The notes beneath the pieces are model-generated. The model did no database searches, had not been told where the DNA came from, and saw only the letters and a list, made by a program, of their open reading frames with translations. 64,000 nt of DNA from Candidatus Hebobacterum abditum (GTDB lineage Bacteria; Armatimonadota; Hebobacteria; Hebobacterales; Hebobacteraceae): NCBI GenBank assembly GCA_029821875.1, contig JALGXW010000031.1:1-64000 (forward strand), in the 5' to 3' direction. A program made the position numbers and the translations under genes. This document shows, one piece after another, positions 9,145 through 17,983 of this stretch (its first letter is position 1; every line of letters begins with the position of its first letter).

Positions 9145-10251
9145 CTACGCTCCCTCTCTCACATCGATTGGCTGTGTTCCGGGCGCGCCCCCCAGTCCGG
9201 CGATGGCCGAGATCCTCTTCAGGTCAACATGCTCTCGGAAGAGCACCCGCGCCCGTTCGACCTTCGCGCTCTCCCTCACTCTGAGCCTGCCCGTCACGTG
9301 CTCAATGCGCTCTACCGTCGCCAGGGTGTCGTGCGGCGCGAGCAGCAGCGGCACACCCAGCTGCTGGGCTCGCTTCACTATCGGGCTACTGGGGTAGATG
9401 TTGCCGGTCAGCACGATCGCCTTCGTTGCCGTCTGCAGAGCGGCGAGCTGGATGTCCGCTCGATCGCCGCCTGTGATCACCGCCTTGTCGGCCAGTTGGC
9501 GGAAGTACTTCGCGGCGCTGGCTACCCCCATGGCTCCGATGACGAAGTGCACAACGAGTTCGTCCAGAGCTTTCTCGCAGCACAGCAGCTTCGCCGGCAG
9601 ATGCTCGGAGAGTTCTCTTATCGTAATCGCGCCGAGCAAGTCGTCCGGCGGGAGCGCTCCGAGTACCGGGATCCCGCGTCGCTCCAAGTAGCGTCCCAGC
9701 GTGCCGCGCAGCGCCTCTTGCTCGTCCGGCCCTACGAAGTTGAAGATGACGCCGCCGAACCGATCGCCAAGCAGACGCTTTGCCAGCAGCACCTCCTCAA
9801 CCATCGGCTCTGCAGACAGCTTATCCAGCAGTATGACTCGCGCGTCCAGAAGATCGGCTATCGCGGGAGCCGAAAGCCTCAGCAGCGACCCTCTCGACAA
9901 GTCGCCAACTCCGCCGACGAGCATCACGTCCCGGCCCTGGCACACCCGCTCGTAGCTCTCCCGGATGCGCTCGGGCAGACCTTTCACGTCCCCTTGGAGC
10001 GCGCTTTCCACAAGCTCTGGGCTGAGCAGTACGGGGCAGATGTCCTCAGACGGCGCCTCCGGGTTGAGGAGGCTGCTGATGAAATGTGCGTCCTCGTCGG
10101 TCGTCACGTCTCCGACCGTGTGCGGCAGCGTGCCGAGGGGCTTGAAGTAACCGACTCGGACCCCTCCGTCGCGCAGCGCCAGACCGATCGCAAGCGCAGT
10201 CAGAGACTTGCCTGCGAAGCTGTCGACGGAGGCTATGTAGAGCGGCCTCAT
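9145..10251 (-). CDS. BioD-like ATPase plus DRTGG-domain protein (N-terminal half of phosphotransacetylase type)
   Basis: 368 aa, overlapping the upstream activator gene by 4 nt (ATGA). The N-terminal part is a dethiobiotin-synthetase-like P-loop fold: YIASVDSFAGKSLTALAIG with a modified Walker A (residues about 6-20), then VGYFKPLGT and VMLVGGVGDLSRGS. The C-terminal half has the DRTGG-like segment (KAVITGGDRADIQLAALQTATKAIVLTG) that in Pta proteins precedes the catalytic domain. The catalytic phosphotransacetylase domain is absent. Related genes occur near acs genes in other anaerobes. A nucleotide-sensing or CoFeS-protein-associated role is possible but unproven. Confidence 0.8.
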   Translation of the reverse strand: MRPLYIASVDSFAGKSLTALAIGLALRDGGVRVGYFKPLGTLPHTVGDVTTDEDAHFISSLLNPEAPSEDICPVLLSPELVESALQGDVKGLPERIRESYERVCQGRDVMLVGGVGDLSRGSLLRLSAPAIADLLDARVILLDKLSAEPMVEEVLLAKRLLGDRFGGVIFNFVGPDEQEALRGTLGRYLERRGIPVLGALPPDDLLGAITIRELSEHLPAKLLCCEKALDELVVHFVIGAMGVASAAKYFRQLADKAVITGGDRADIQLAALQTATKAIVLTGNIYPSSPIVKRAQQLGVPLLLAPHDTLATVERIEHVTGRLRVRESAKVERARVLFREHVDLKRISAIAGLGGAPGTQPIDVREGA

Positions 10252-12149
10252 GCCCTCAACTCCAGCCTGCTGGCGACCGATGGGAAGCGCTGTAGGTCGG
10301 TGTGCGGCAGAAAGAGCCCTGACACATATCGATCCATGTAGCCCGGCACAACGCTCAACTCGAAATTAGTCATGCGGCCGGCCAACTCCTCCATGCCTCT
10401 GCGCGCCCCGCGGCCGAGCAAGGCGAGTCGCGCCCCGGCGACCGCCGCGTTGCCCACGAATCGGATCCGCTCCAGCGGCACGTCCGGAAGCAGGCCTATC
10501 GTCACGGCGCTCTCGGCGTCCAAGTAGTTGCCGAAGGCGCCCGCCACCAGGATCTGCTCGACGCGGCCGGCATCCAGCCCGAGCGACTCCAACAGCGTTT
10601 CCGCTCCGGCGTATACCGCAGCCTTCGACCGGATCAGATTCTGTATCCCGTCCTCACCGAGGGAGATGTCGTCCGATCTTCCGACCTCTTCTCCCCAGAC
10701 GAACACGAACTCGGGCCGCTCGTTCCGCACCCGCACTCGCCTGCTCGGAAAGCCGAGGTTGATCCGCCCCGCGCGGTCTATGGCGCCGGCCCGCAGGAGC
10801 GCTGCAAGTGCGTCCACGAGCCCCGACCCACAGATTCCCCGCGGCCTCGCGTCGCCGATCGTCACCCACTCCACCTGATCGGTCTCCCGATCGTAGGAGA
10901 GCCGCTCGATCGCGCCCACCGTGGCGTACATCCCGTACTCGACACCCGAGCCCTCAAAGGCCGGGCCGGCCGAGCAGGAACAGCACATCATCCACTCTTC
11001 GTGGCCGATGACCATCTCGCCGTTGGTGCCCATGTCTATGAACAGCGTCAGTCGAGGAGACTGGTCCAGGGCCGTCGCCAAGACTCCCGCCGTGATATCG
11101 CCGCCGACGTAGCTGCTCACACAGGGCGCGAGGTGAACCGGTGCGCGGGGGTGGATGTCCAGCCCGACCTCCCCCGCCCGCAGGACTGGCGCGGCCTTGA
11201 TCGCCGGCACGTATGGCTCTCGACGTATTGCCGCGGGGTCGATCCCGAGGAAGAGATGGGTCATCACCGTGTTGCCGACACAGGCCGCGCCGATGATCTG
11301 CGTCGGCGCCACGCCGTGCTGCCCGGCGACTTCCCGCGCGCATCGATTGACCGTCGCGCGGACTGCATCGCGGAGCTGATCCAATCCCGCCCCGTCCTCC
11401 TGAGCGTGGATGATCCGAGAGATGACGTCCTCCCCGTACGCGATCTGGTCGTTCAGAGAGGCGCACGCGTCGACGAATCCGTGCGTCGCGAGGTCGATCA
11501 ACTGCACGACAACGGTAGTGGTGCCCACGTCGACGGCCAGCCCGTACGCCTCCCCTGCTTGCGGGGGCTCCAGACCGAATACGCGGCCGTCACCACCGAA
11601 GTCTGCCACCAGCGCATCCACGTGCCAGGAGTTCTCGCGCGCCAGGCGGGGCAGGACCCGCAGCGAGGGCAGGTCGATGTCGAAGTGTTCGAAGCTTTCC
11701 CCGCTCGCCTCCGATAGCCGCTGGAGAAGCCTATCCTCGTCGCTGGCGTCGTCCTCCTGCCCCGGGGGCGCCATCTCCGCGGAGACTCGCGAGGCCAGCG
11801 GGGTGCCGGCCTGCGCCGGCTCGCCCGTGACCTCGGCCCTGCCCATGAGTATCTGCAGTTCACCCCGCTGAGACTCGAGTGGCACCTCGACAACCAGGTC
11901 GTCCGCGACCGTCGCCTGGCAGGCCAGCACGATACCTCTCTCGATCTCCTCCCTGGAGAGAGAATCGCCCGGCCTGCCACCGGGCTGGCCGAGCGATACG
12001 ATGACTCTGCATTTGCCGCACGCCCCCTGGCCCCCGCAGGAGGAGTCAATCGCCACCCCTGCCGCGCTCGCCGCCTCCAGGATGGTCCGGCCGGACTCCA
12101 CATCCAGGCACGCGCCGTCTGGCAGGAACACTACTATGTGGCTACTCAT
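10248..12149 (-). CDS. Reductive activator of the corrinoid protein (2Fe-2S ferredoxin plus ASKHA ATPase, RACo-like, DUF4445)
   Basis: 633 aa. The N-terminal ferredoxin domain has Cys38, Cys44, Cys47 and Cys77 in the plant-type 2Fe-2S spacing (SSCGGQGACGKC ... LACQA). The rest is the ASKHA/DUF4445 region: YGLAVDVGTTTVVVQLIDL (ATP phosphate loop), GEDVISRIIHAQE, CVGNTVMTHLFLGIDP, LFIDMGTNGEMVIG and LVAGAFGNYLDAE. RACo proteins use ATP to return inactive Co(II) corrinoid protein to Co(I). The position between acsC and acsD fits exactly. Residues about 130-180, linking ferredoxin and ATPase, are low-complexity acidic and likely flexible. Confidence 0.93.
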   Translation of the reverse strand: MSSHIVVFLPDGACLDVESGRTILEAASAAGVAIDSSCGGQGACGKCRVIVSLGQPGGRPGDSLSREEIERGIVLACQATVADDLVVEVPLESQRGELQILMGRAEVTGEPAQAGTPLASRVSAEMAPPGQEDDASDEDRLLQRLSEASGESFEHFDIDLPSLRVLPRLARENSWHVDALVADFGGDGRVFGLEPPQAGEAYGLAVDVGTTTVVVQLIDLATHGFVDACASLNDQIAYGEDVISRIIHAQEDGAGLDQLRDAVRATVNRCAREVAGQHGVAPTQIIGAACVGNTVMTHLFLGIDPAAIRREPYVPAIKAAPVLRAGEVGLDIHPRAPVHLAPCVSSYVGGDITAGVLATALDQSPRLTLFIDMGTNGEMVIGHEEWMMCCSCSAGPAFEGSGVEYGMYATVGAIERLSYDRETDQVEWVTIGDARPRGICGSGLVDALAALLRAGAIDRAGRINLGFPSRRVRVRNERPEFVFVWGEEVGRSDDISLGEDGIQNLIRSKAAVYAGAETLLESLGLDAGRVEQILVAGAFGNYLDAESAVTIGLLPDVPLERIRFVGNAAVAGARLALLGRGARRGMEELAGRMTNFELSVVPGYMDRYVSGLFLPHTDLQRFPSVASRLELRA

Positions 12150-12197
12150 GGCAACGTGTCGTCCTCGACCTCCCGCCGGCGCGCCGTGATGATGCGG

Positions 12198-13535
12198 TCA
12201 CGCCTCCCAGGAGGTTCGCAGGAACGTAGGTATGCCGGAGGACTCCCGCGGCCCGACGACGATCTTCCATTCCTGAGACAGTTCGTCCTCAAGCTTCCCA
12301 CTCAGAACAGCTACGTGTCCAGGGATGACCAGCTTCCGATGGTTGACCTTGCTCGCCACGTCGAAGGCCTTCACCTTCTCGGCGATGATCTCGGCGGTGA
12401 ACTTCTCCGCCGCCCAGGCCGTCAGCACAGAGGTCCCTTCGGTGTCGACCACGACCACCCAAGCCGGAACGCGGCTTGCCTCGACATCACCCTCCACGGT
12501 GAAGTACGTCAGTGAGAAGTTGGTCGTCACCAGAACGGGAGAGCTCTCATCGGGCGAGCCGATTTCGTAGAGGCCCTCCTCAATCTGGATCGGCTTCTGC
12601 GGGTCAGTGTAGATGTTCTGCCTGACCGTGACAAGCGTGAGGAGCTCCCATGGCTCCATATTGTTGATGACGACGATGCCCGCGTACTTGGCGATGTACG
12701 TGGCGGCCTGCTGGGTCTCCTCCAACGGATCGGCCCCGTCGGTGAACACTATCGTCGGGAATCCGAGCGGCCGGAATCGCTTCCTCAGGGCCGCCCGCCG
12801 GATCGCGGTCTCGTTGGCCAGCACCGCGGCGGGCTCGCGTGCCCCCGAGTCCAACACCAAGTCAGCAGCGCCGGCCGCCTGCGCCTTCTCCGACAGATCG
12901 GCCAGGGACGACAGATCACTGCCGCGCACGGCCAGTGGGCAGTTGTGCTCTTTGGACAGCGCAGCCATCGCGTCGACGTTCTCGGCCGTGGCCGCGTAGA
13001 TCAGAGGTCGCTTCCCGGCACATGCCTTGAGGGCCTCACCCATGACGGCCGGATCCTCGTTCACCAGTATCAGCGGCACGGCCGACTGCTGGGCCGCGAG
13101 CGCGGCTGCCTTGACGAAGGCTTCCCCCTCTCCCTTCAGCGCGACCGCGTTGAGCGTCAGAGTCTGGCCGACCCGCTCGAAGGAGACGTCGCCTATCGCT
13201 TTGATCCGAGCTGAGAGTTCCGCTTCCGGAAGCGCCGCGTCGACGGCGACGGCGATTCCGGTGGGATGGTAGAAAGTCTCCTCGTGTCGGAACAACACGG
13301 TCTCGTTGCCGACCTCCAGCTTCCTCTCGTCGGCGCCGACCGTGATGAGCTTGATGGGGGGAGCAGCGGCGCCCGAAAGGGCGGCCGTCGCCTCCTCCGA
13401 GACGTGAGGGCACTGGTCCAGGGAGGCCTGCTTCTGCGCCAACTTCATGGCGAAGGCGAGGCAGGTCGGAACTCCGCAGTCCCCGCAGTTGGTCTTAGGT
13501 AGCTGCTTGAAGATATCGAGGCCCGTGAGACCCAC
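12198..13535 (-). CDS. acsC: Corrinoid/iron-sulfur protein large subunit (CODH/ACS gamma)
   Basis: 445 aa from GTG 13535 with GGAGGTGA upstream. The N-terminus carries the 4Fe-4S site of AcsC, Cys17, Cys20, Cys25 and Cys42 (NCGDCGVPTCLAF ... DQC), followed by a TIM barrel and a C-terminal corrinoid-binding region (ATYIAKYAGIVVINNMEP; LVIPGHVAVLSGKLEDEL). The subunit holds the cobamide that accepts the methyl group from AcsE and passes it to AcsB. It lies 41 bp downstream of acsB. Confidence 0.95.
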   Translation of the reverse strand: MGLTGLDIFKQLPKTNCGDCGVPTCLAFAMKLAQKQASLDQCPHVSEEATAALSGAAAPPIKLITVGADERKLEVGNETVLFRHEETFYHPTGIAVAVDAALPEAELSARIKAIGDVSFERVGQTLTLNAVALKGEGEAFVKAAALAAQQSAVPLILVNEDPAVMGEALKACAGKRPLIYAATAENVDAMAALSKEHNCPLAVRGSDLSSLADLSEKAQAAGAADLVLDSGAREPAAVLANETAIRRAALRKRFRPLGFPTIVFTDGADPLEETQQAATYIAKYAGIVVINNMEPWELLTLVTVRQNIYTDPQKPIQIEEGLYEIGSPDESSPVLVTTNFSLTYFTVEGDVEASRVPAWVVVVDTEGTSVLTAWAAEKFTAEIIAEKVKAFDVASKVNHRKLVIPGHVAVLSGKLEDELSQEWKIVVGPRESSGIPTFLRTSWEA

Positions 13536-13576
13536 GGCGTCACCTCCGGATACGTGTTGCCAGTCTGGTTGCCGCG

Positions 13577-15808
13577 CTACATGAGCGACGGCATCTTAAG
13601 GGCTGGATGCTCCTGTTCTTCCAGCCATGGCATGAGCTCTTCCACGGTTGTCGCGACCGTCTCATCGGCGATCTTGTCGAAGAAACCGTCGAGGCCGAGC
13701 TCGGCCGCGCGCTCGTTGATCTGCTCTGCAAGCGCCTCCTTCAGCTCCTTGGGCATCCAGAGGATCCGGGGTAGTCCGCCCTCGGCCGAGATGAACTTCT
13801 TGCTCACAACGTAGAGCCGCCCAATGCCCAGGAAGCCCGGCGTCTGCAGGCCTCCGCCGACGGTGCCGGCCAGGGTGGTGAACGGCATCCCGCAGGGCGT
13901 GTCTCCTGGATATTCTCTGTTCACGATCATGACGCCGTGGACCTCCCCGGTGGGCTCCGGGAGGATGGCCATTATGCACTCAAAGCAGCCGCACGAGGTC
14001 ATGGGGTCTTCCATAAGGGAGTAGGCGTTGAACCTCTCGACAGACTTGTTGGAGGTCTGGTACACGAACTCGTTCACACCCTCCCATTGACCCTTGTCTT
14101 CGTCGATCGTCTGGCCCTTCGCCACCGGTTGGTTGGCGCCAGCGGGGCTGATCTCGTAGGCGGCCTTGCCGTCGAGCCAGTTGTAGGCGCCACACAGGCC
14201 GAGGCGCTCGGGGCTGATGACACACACATGGTTGGGCGCGTAGGACTGACACAGAGTGCAGGAGTAGAAGATGTCCACGCTCTCGTCTGTCATCCCAGCG
14301 ACCCGCGCGTCGCGCGCGGCCCACACCTTCCTGGCATCCTCCAGGATGGGCTGCATGGCCTCTTCCTCGGTGAAGATCGTCACCTGCACCTTGTCGACGA
14401 GCGCCGGGAACCTCTGTATGTACTCGGCCCGCAGCAGCTCGCCGAAGTGCTTGAGCCGCAGGCCGGACTTGAATGCGTCCTTGGAGATGCGGACCCAACT
14501 CATGTCACGCTGTCCCATGTGGAACACGCCCATGGCGTGGTTCAGCAGCGTGTGGACCTGCCGCTCCAGGATGGGCTCGAAGTCCTCCTGCATCTTGCGA
14601 CCGGCCACCTCGATGTAGACCCCGAGTGGCATCGCCCCGCCCTGCTCGACCGCGTCGCAGTCGGCTCCCACCAACTCGATCTTCCCGTCCTGGACCTGGT
14701 CCATCGGCCGCATCCTGAGGAACTCAAACGCAGTGCTGTACTTGCCACCGAACTGGACCTGCATGTCGTCCCGGCGGACCGTCTCGCCTTCGAAGGCCGC
14801 CGCCACCGGGACGGGGATGTCGATCGTGCTGACGCTGACCTTGACCCCGCGGACCTCCACGCACGTTTCCACGATGCGCTTCTGGTCGAGCTCCCTCACC
14901 AGGGCCTCATAGGTCGTGACCCCGCTGGGGCGGATCTCAGGTATCTCGGTGTCGCAGATCACCGGGAAGCCCATGTTGATCGCGCCGGCGCCGCTGGCGT
15001 ACTTGAGGTCGTCGATGTCGCCCAGCCCAAGTCCGAAGGCGAAGATGCGAGCGCGCGTGTAGTCGAGGCATTCCTTCCACTGGCCCTTCTTGTGGCCGCC
15101 GAAGGTCAGCGCGCCGCGAATCGCCCAGTTGAGGGCGTAGATGATCGACTCCGTGTCCGGGCCGAGCGGAACGATGTAGCGGCCCCACCAGGCCTTCCGG
15201 AGGTCACCATCCTCGGTCTCGGAAGCGTCCTTCGGCAGCACGCCGGCCTCGATGAGCTGATCCCTCATCGTCTCGCCGTTGTGGTTGCCGATGAGGAACG
15301 TGAGGATGTTGCGCTTCTGCAGCTCTCGAATCACGTGAACGGCCGTGTCGACATCGGGCGCGGCCCCGACTATCGCGGCGAATCCAGGGAGGCGGCCGTC
15401 TACGAGCTGAATGCCGAGGGTCCGCAGGATCGTGTCCGAGATGAAGCCATGCCACCCCTCGAGTGGCTCATCGCCTTCGAGATAGGCGATTGCCTTGAGC
15501 AACTCCTCCGCCAGGAGCGTGGCGACGCCGGCGTCCAGGGCGGCCGGGAGGTAGGGCAGCCAGATGTGCTCGGAGGGCTCCTCGGACAGAAGTGACTTCG
15601 CCGTGTCCAGCACCTCGCGGGCCTGTCCCAGGGTCGAGACTTCCAGGCCCAGCAGCGCATAGGCCATCGGCAGGAAGAACGCGGTCTCGGGGAACTCCAG
15701 CGCCTGCGACTCGCCATGCTTCTCGATAGCGCCGTTGAGCTTCTCCTCCGCCCGTGCGACGATCTCATTCGATCCCCGTATCGCAGCTGTGGCAACGGTC
15801 TTCGACAT
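13577..15808 (-). CDS. acsB: Acetyl-CoA synthase catalytic subunit (CODH/ACS beta, bacterial type)
   Basis: 743 aa from ATG 15808, chosen because AAGGAG lies 8 nt upstream; an in-frame GTG is 9 nt earlier. AcsB joins the methyl group, CO and CoA at the Ni-Ni-4Fe4S A-cluster. All six A-cluster cysteines are present: 517, 520, 529, 539 (CTLCQSYAPNHVC ... GLCGAYNW), 606 and 608 (SCGCFEC). Their spacing (3, 9, 10, 67, 2) is the same as in Moorella AcsB. The N-terminal CODH-docking domain missing from archaeal CdhC is present, so this is the bacterial form. Confidence 0.97.
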   Translation of the reverse strand: MSKTVATAAIRGSNEIVARAEEKLNGAIEKHGESQALEFPETAFFLPMAYALLGLEVSTLGQAREVLDTAKSLLSEEPSEHIWLPYLPAALDAGVATLLAEELLKAIAYLEGDEPLEGWHGFISDTILRTLGIQLVDGRLPGFAAIVGAAPDVDTAVHVIRELQKRNILTFLIGNHNGETMRDQLIEAGVLPKDASETEDGDLRKAWWGRYIVPLGPDTESIIYALNWAIRGALTFGGHKKGQWKECLDYTRARIFAFGLGLGDIDDLKYASGAGAINMGFPVICDTEIPEIRPSGVTTYEALVRELDQKRIVETCVEVRGVKVSVSTIDIPVPVAAAFEGETVRRDDMQVQFGGKYSTAFEFLRMRPMDQVQDGKIELVGADCDAVEQGGAMPLGVYIEVAGRKMQEDFEPILERQVHTLLNHAMGVFHMGQRDMSWVRISKDAFKSGLRLKHFGELLRAEYIQRFPALVDKVQVTIFTEEEAMQPILEDARKVWAARDARVAGMTDESVDIFYSCTLCQSYAPNHVCVISPERLGLCGAYNWLDGKAAYEISPAGANQPVAKGQTIDEDKGQWEGVNEFVYQTSNKSVERFNAYSLMEDPMTSCGCFECIMAILPEPTGEVHGVMIVNREYPGDTPCGMPFTTLAGTVGGGLQTPGFLGIGRLYVVSKKFISAEGGLPRILWMPKELKEALAEQINERAAELGLDGFFDKIADETVATTVEELMPWLEEQEHPALKMPSLM

Positions 15809-15859
15809 CAGCTCCACTCCTTAGCAACGACTCTCACATCCGACCCGCGCGGCCTCCAG

Positions 15860-16771
15860 TCAGAGGCCTGCGGCCTCCAGCACTGCCGGCACGTGGTGCC
15901 CCCAACCCAGGGGCATCAGGTGTACCCCCGCGCAGTGCGGCCGAAGATCCCGGATCAGCCGCGCGGCTATCTCGATGCTGGTCTTCGTTCTGAAGTCGGC
16001 TTTCTTCCCCTCAGCCCTGGCCGACCTGTCCTTCTCGCCGGCCGCGCTCATCTCCCTGATGAGACTATCGGGCACGAACACGCCGGCGACGTTTGCGTTC
16101 ATGTAGCGCGCCATTCCGGCCGACTTGAGGAGCACGATCCCGGCCAGGATCGGCACGTCAACGTCCGCCACTCGCTCCATGAACTTGGCGAACGTATCTG
16201 CATCGTACATGGCCTGTGTCTGGATGAACCTGGCGCCCGCGCGGACTTTGTTATGAAGCTTGTAGATCTGTGGCTCGACGGGGTCGGCGCGCGGTGTAAC
16301 GATAGCTCCCAGGAACAGGTCCTCGGGTGGGCCCGCCAGTTCGTTCCCACTCAGGTCGCGCCCCTCGATCAACCCCTGGGCTGCCTGCAGCAGGGAAACC
16401 GAATCCAAGTCGAAGACGGGCTTCGACTCCGGATGGTCGCCGAGGACCACGTGATCTCCGGTGAGGCACAGCACATTTCGAATCCCGAGCACATATGCGC
16501 TGAGCAGTTCGCTCTGGAGCGCCAGCCGATTCCGGTCTCGGCACACCATTTGCAGGATGGGCTCGAGGCCTTTCTGCTCGAGGAGCGTACATGTCGCAAG
16601 CGAGCTCACCCGCATGGAGGCGGCCTGAAGATCGGTCACGTTGAGGCCGGCGACGCGCCCGCGGAGGAGTTCGGCCTCCTCCAGCACGTGCTCCATGTTC
16701 ACGCCCTTCGGCGGCGCTACCTCACACGTGATGGTGGAATCCTGCGACTCCAGAGCTTCCCTGAACGTCAT
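15860..16771 (-). CDS. metF: Methylenetetrahydrofolate reductase
   Basis: 303 aa. MetF reduces methylene-THF to methyl-THF, the last methyl-branch step before AcsE. The TIM-barrel family signs are FxxxxEVxPPKG-like (TITCEVAPPKGVNMEH), NVTDLQAASMRVSS, LCLTGDHVVLGDHPESKPVFDLDSV (split by flavin-contacting Asp residues) and GARFIQTQAMYDADTF. It follows metV by 43 bp, the arrangement of the MetVF complexes of acetogens. No NADH-binding domain is fused, so electrons must arrive through a partner. Confidence 0.94.
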   Translation of the reverse strand: MTFREALESQDSTITCEVAPPKGVNMEHVLEEAELLRGRVAGLNVTDLQAASMRVSSLATCTLLEQKGLEPILQMVCRDRNRLALQSELLSAYVLGIRNVLCLTGDHVVLGDHPESKPVFDLDSVSLLQAAQGLIEGRDLSGNELAGPPEDLFLGAIVTPRADPVEPQIYKLHNKVRAGARFIQTQAMYDADTFAKFMERVADVDVPILAGIVLLKSAGMARYMNANVAGVFVPDSLIREMSAAGEKDRSARAEGKKADFRTKTSIEIAARLIRDLRPHCAGVHLMPLGWGHHVPAVLEAAGL

Positions 16772-16814
16772 TCGACTGCCGCCTCCGACTCGATGTCAAT
16801 GGCCGTCATCTCGG

Positions 16815-17510
16815 CTAATCCTTGCCCTCGGCCTTCTCAGGCTCGGCCAGTTCCAGAGCCCAGAGACTGCCGCGCCGCTTGTCGCCCACCGGCAGCATGT
16901 TCTGGAAGTTGCGCAGCGGCGGCATCTCCTGCAGGCGATCCGCCCTGCCCAGGGCGGCCAGCCTCTCGTATATCCTCATCCAGCCGCACTCAACTGAATC
17001 GTCCACCTCGCACTTGCCGTCCTTCGGCCCCCCGCAGCTCCCATAGAGCAGCGACTTCGAGCAGGCCGTGTAGGGGCAGATGCCGCCCGTGTAGTCGAGC
17101 ATGCAGTTCCCGCATTCGGCGCAGCGAGGCTCAGAGCGCCACAGGCCCTGGAAGCCACCGACGTAGACCGAATTGGTCCCCGGGTGCACGGGCTTCTCCA
17201 CGGCGGCTGCGACGGACTGAACGCCGGCACCGCAGGCGAGGACCAGAATGCCGTCTGCAGAGTCCACATCGGCCAGATGCTGCGTGAGCACCAGCGCCGT
17301 CAGTCCCCGGTTGCAGGTCATCTCGACCCGTGCCGTCCCCGTCACGGACTTGCCGTTCGCCTCCAACTCCTTCACCATTTCGGCCGTGTGCTCCGGATCG
17401 GAGACGCCGCATCCGGCCGAGCAGCCGTCACAGGCCACCACGAAGACCTTCTTCTCGGCCTCTAGATAGCCCAAGATCTCCTCAGTGGGCTTGCGTTCGG
17501 ATGCGATCAT
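16815..17510 (-). CDS. metV: MetV, zinc/iron-sulfur partner subunit of methylene-THF reductase
   Basis: 231 aa; its start overlaps the hydrogenase-protease stop by 4 nt (ATGA). An N-terminal Cys cluster (VACDGCSAGCG) and a C-terminal set (CAECGNCMLDYTGGICPYTACSKSLLYGSCGGPKDGKCEV, read in pieces) match the MetV family (methylene-THF reductase C-terminal-like, zinc-finger or FeS-binding). In Moorella, MetV bridges MetF to an HdrABC-MvhD electron module. Here the upstream neighbours are a NiFe hydrogenase and its protease instead, which makes the hydrogenase a candidate electron donor. Confidence 0.9.
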   Translation of the reverse strand: MIASERKPTEEILGYLEAEKKVFVVACDGCSAGCGVSDPEHTAEMVKELEANGKSVTGTARVEMTCNRGLTALVLTQHLADVDSADGILVLACGAGVQSVAAAVEKPVHPGTNSVYVGGFQGLWRSEPRCAECGNCMLDYTGGICPYTACSKSLLYGSCGGPKDGKCEVDDSVECGWMRIYERLAALGRADRLQEMPPLRNFQNMLPVGDKRRGSLWALELAEPEKAEGKD

Positions 17511-17983
17511 ATCAGCGTCTCCTCAGTCGGCATCCACCCGAGTTCTCGCGCCATGTGCACCTCCAACAGCGGGAGGCACTCGGCCACCGCCTCCGACAAC
17601 TCGGTCCCCCACCCGGTCTGCCCAGGCTCCACCCCGTAGATCACGATCTCTCCCACGCGCAGCCCGGCCTGCTGCAGCAGCCCCAACTGATCCAGCAGCC
17701 CGTGCTCGTGAACCGATAGGGCCGGCGCATCCCTGTCGGCCACATCGCGGAGCGAGACCCGGGCGATGCTTCCTGGTTCCTTGCCGGCCCGCAGCGCGTC
17801 GATGACGACGAGCTTGTCTATGTCCTTCCAGTCTGAGAGGGCCTCGAAGACCGCCGTCCCACCGTCCACCATTGCGGCGTGCTCCGCGCAGGGGCCGCTC
17901 GCAAGCGCGCGTACGGCGTGGACCCCAACGCCTTCGTCCTGGCGAAGAAGGTTGCCGACTCCCAGCACGACGACTGTCTTCAT
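17507..17983 (-). CDS. NiFe-hydrogenase maturation protease (HycI/HyaD family)
   Basis: 158 aa from ATG 17983, which overlaps the large-subunit stop in ATGA; an alternative ATG 12 nt upstream would add MSGA. The family signature VVVLGVGNLLRQDEGVGVHAV is at the N-terminus and includes the metal-binding acidic residue in the DEG loop. MVDGGTAVFEAL and KLVVIDALRAG follow, as in HycI/HupD proteases. It should cut the C-terminal peptide after the CxxC-x2-H motif of the adjacent large subunit. It is translationally coupled on both sides (hydrogenase large subunit and metV). Confidence 0.92.
   Translation of the reverse strand: MKTVVVLGVGNLLRQDEGVGVHAVRALASGPCAEHAAMVDGGTAVFEALSDWKDIDKLVVIDALRAGKEPGSIARVSLRDVADRDAPALSVHEHGLLDQLGLLQQAGLRVGEIVIYGVEPGQTGWGTELSEAVAECLPLLEVHMARELGWMPTEETLI

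Noticed and set aside
13937-15595. 552-codon plus-strand frame opposite acsB
   Set aside because: Composition is that of a shadow frame, and acsB on the other strand has every A-cluster ligand.
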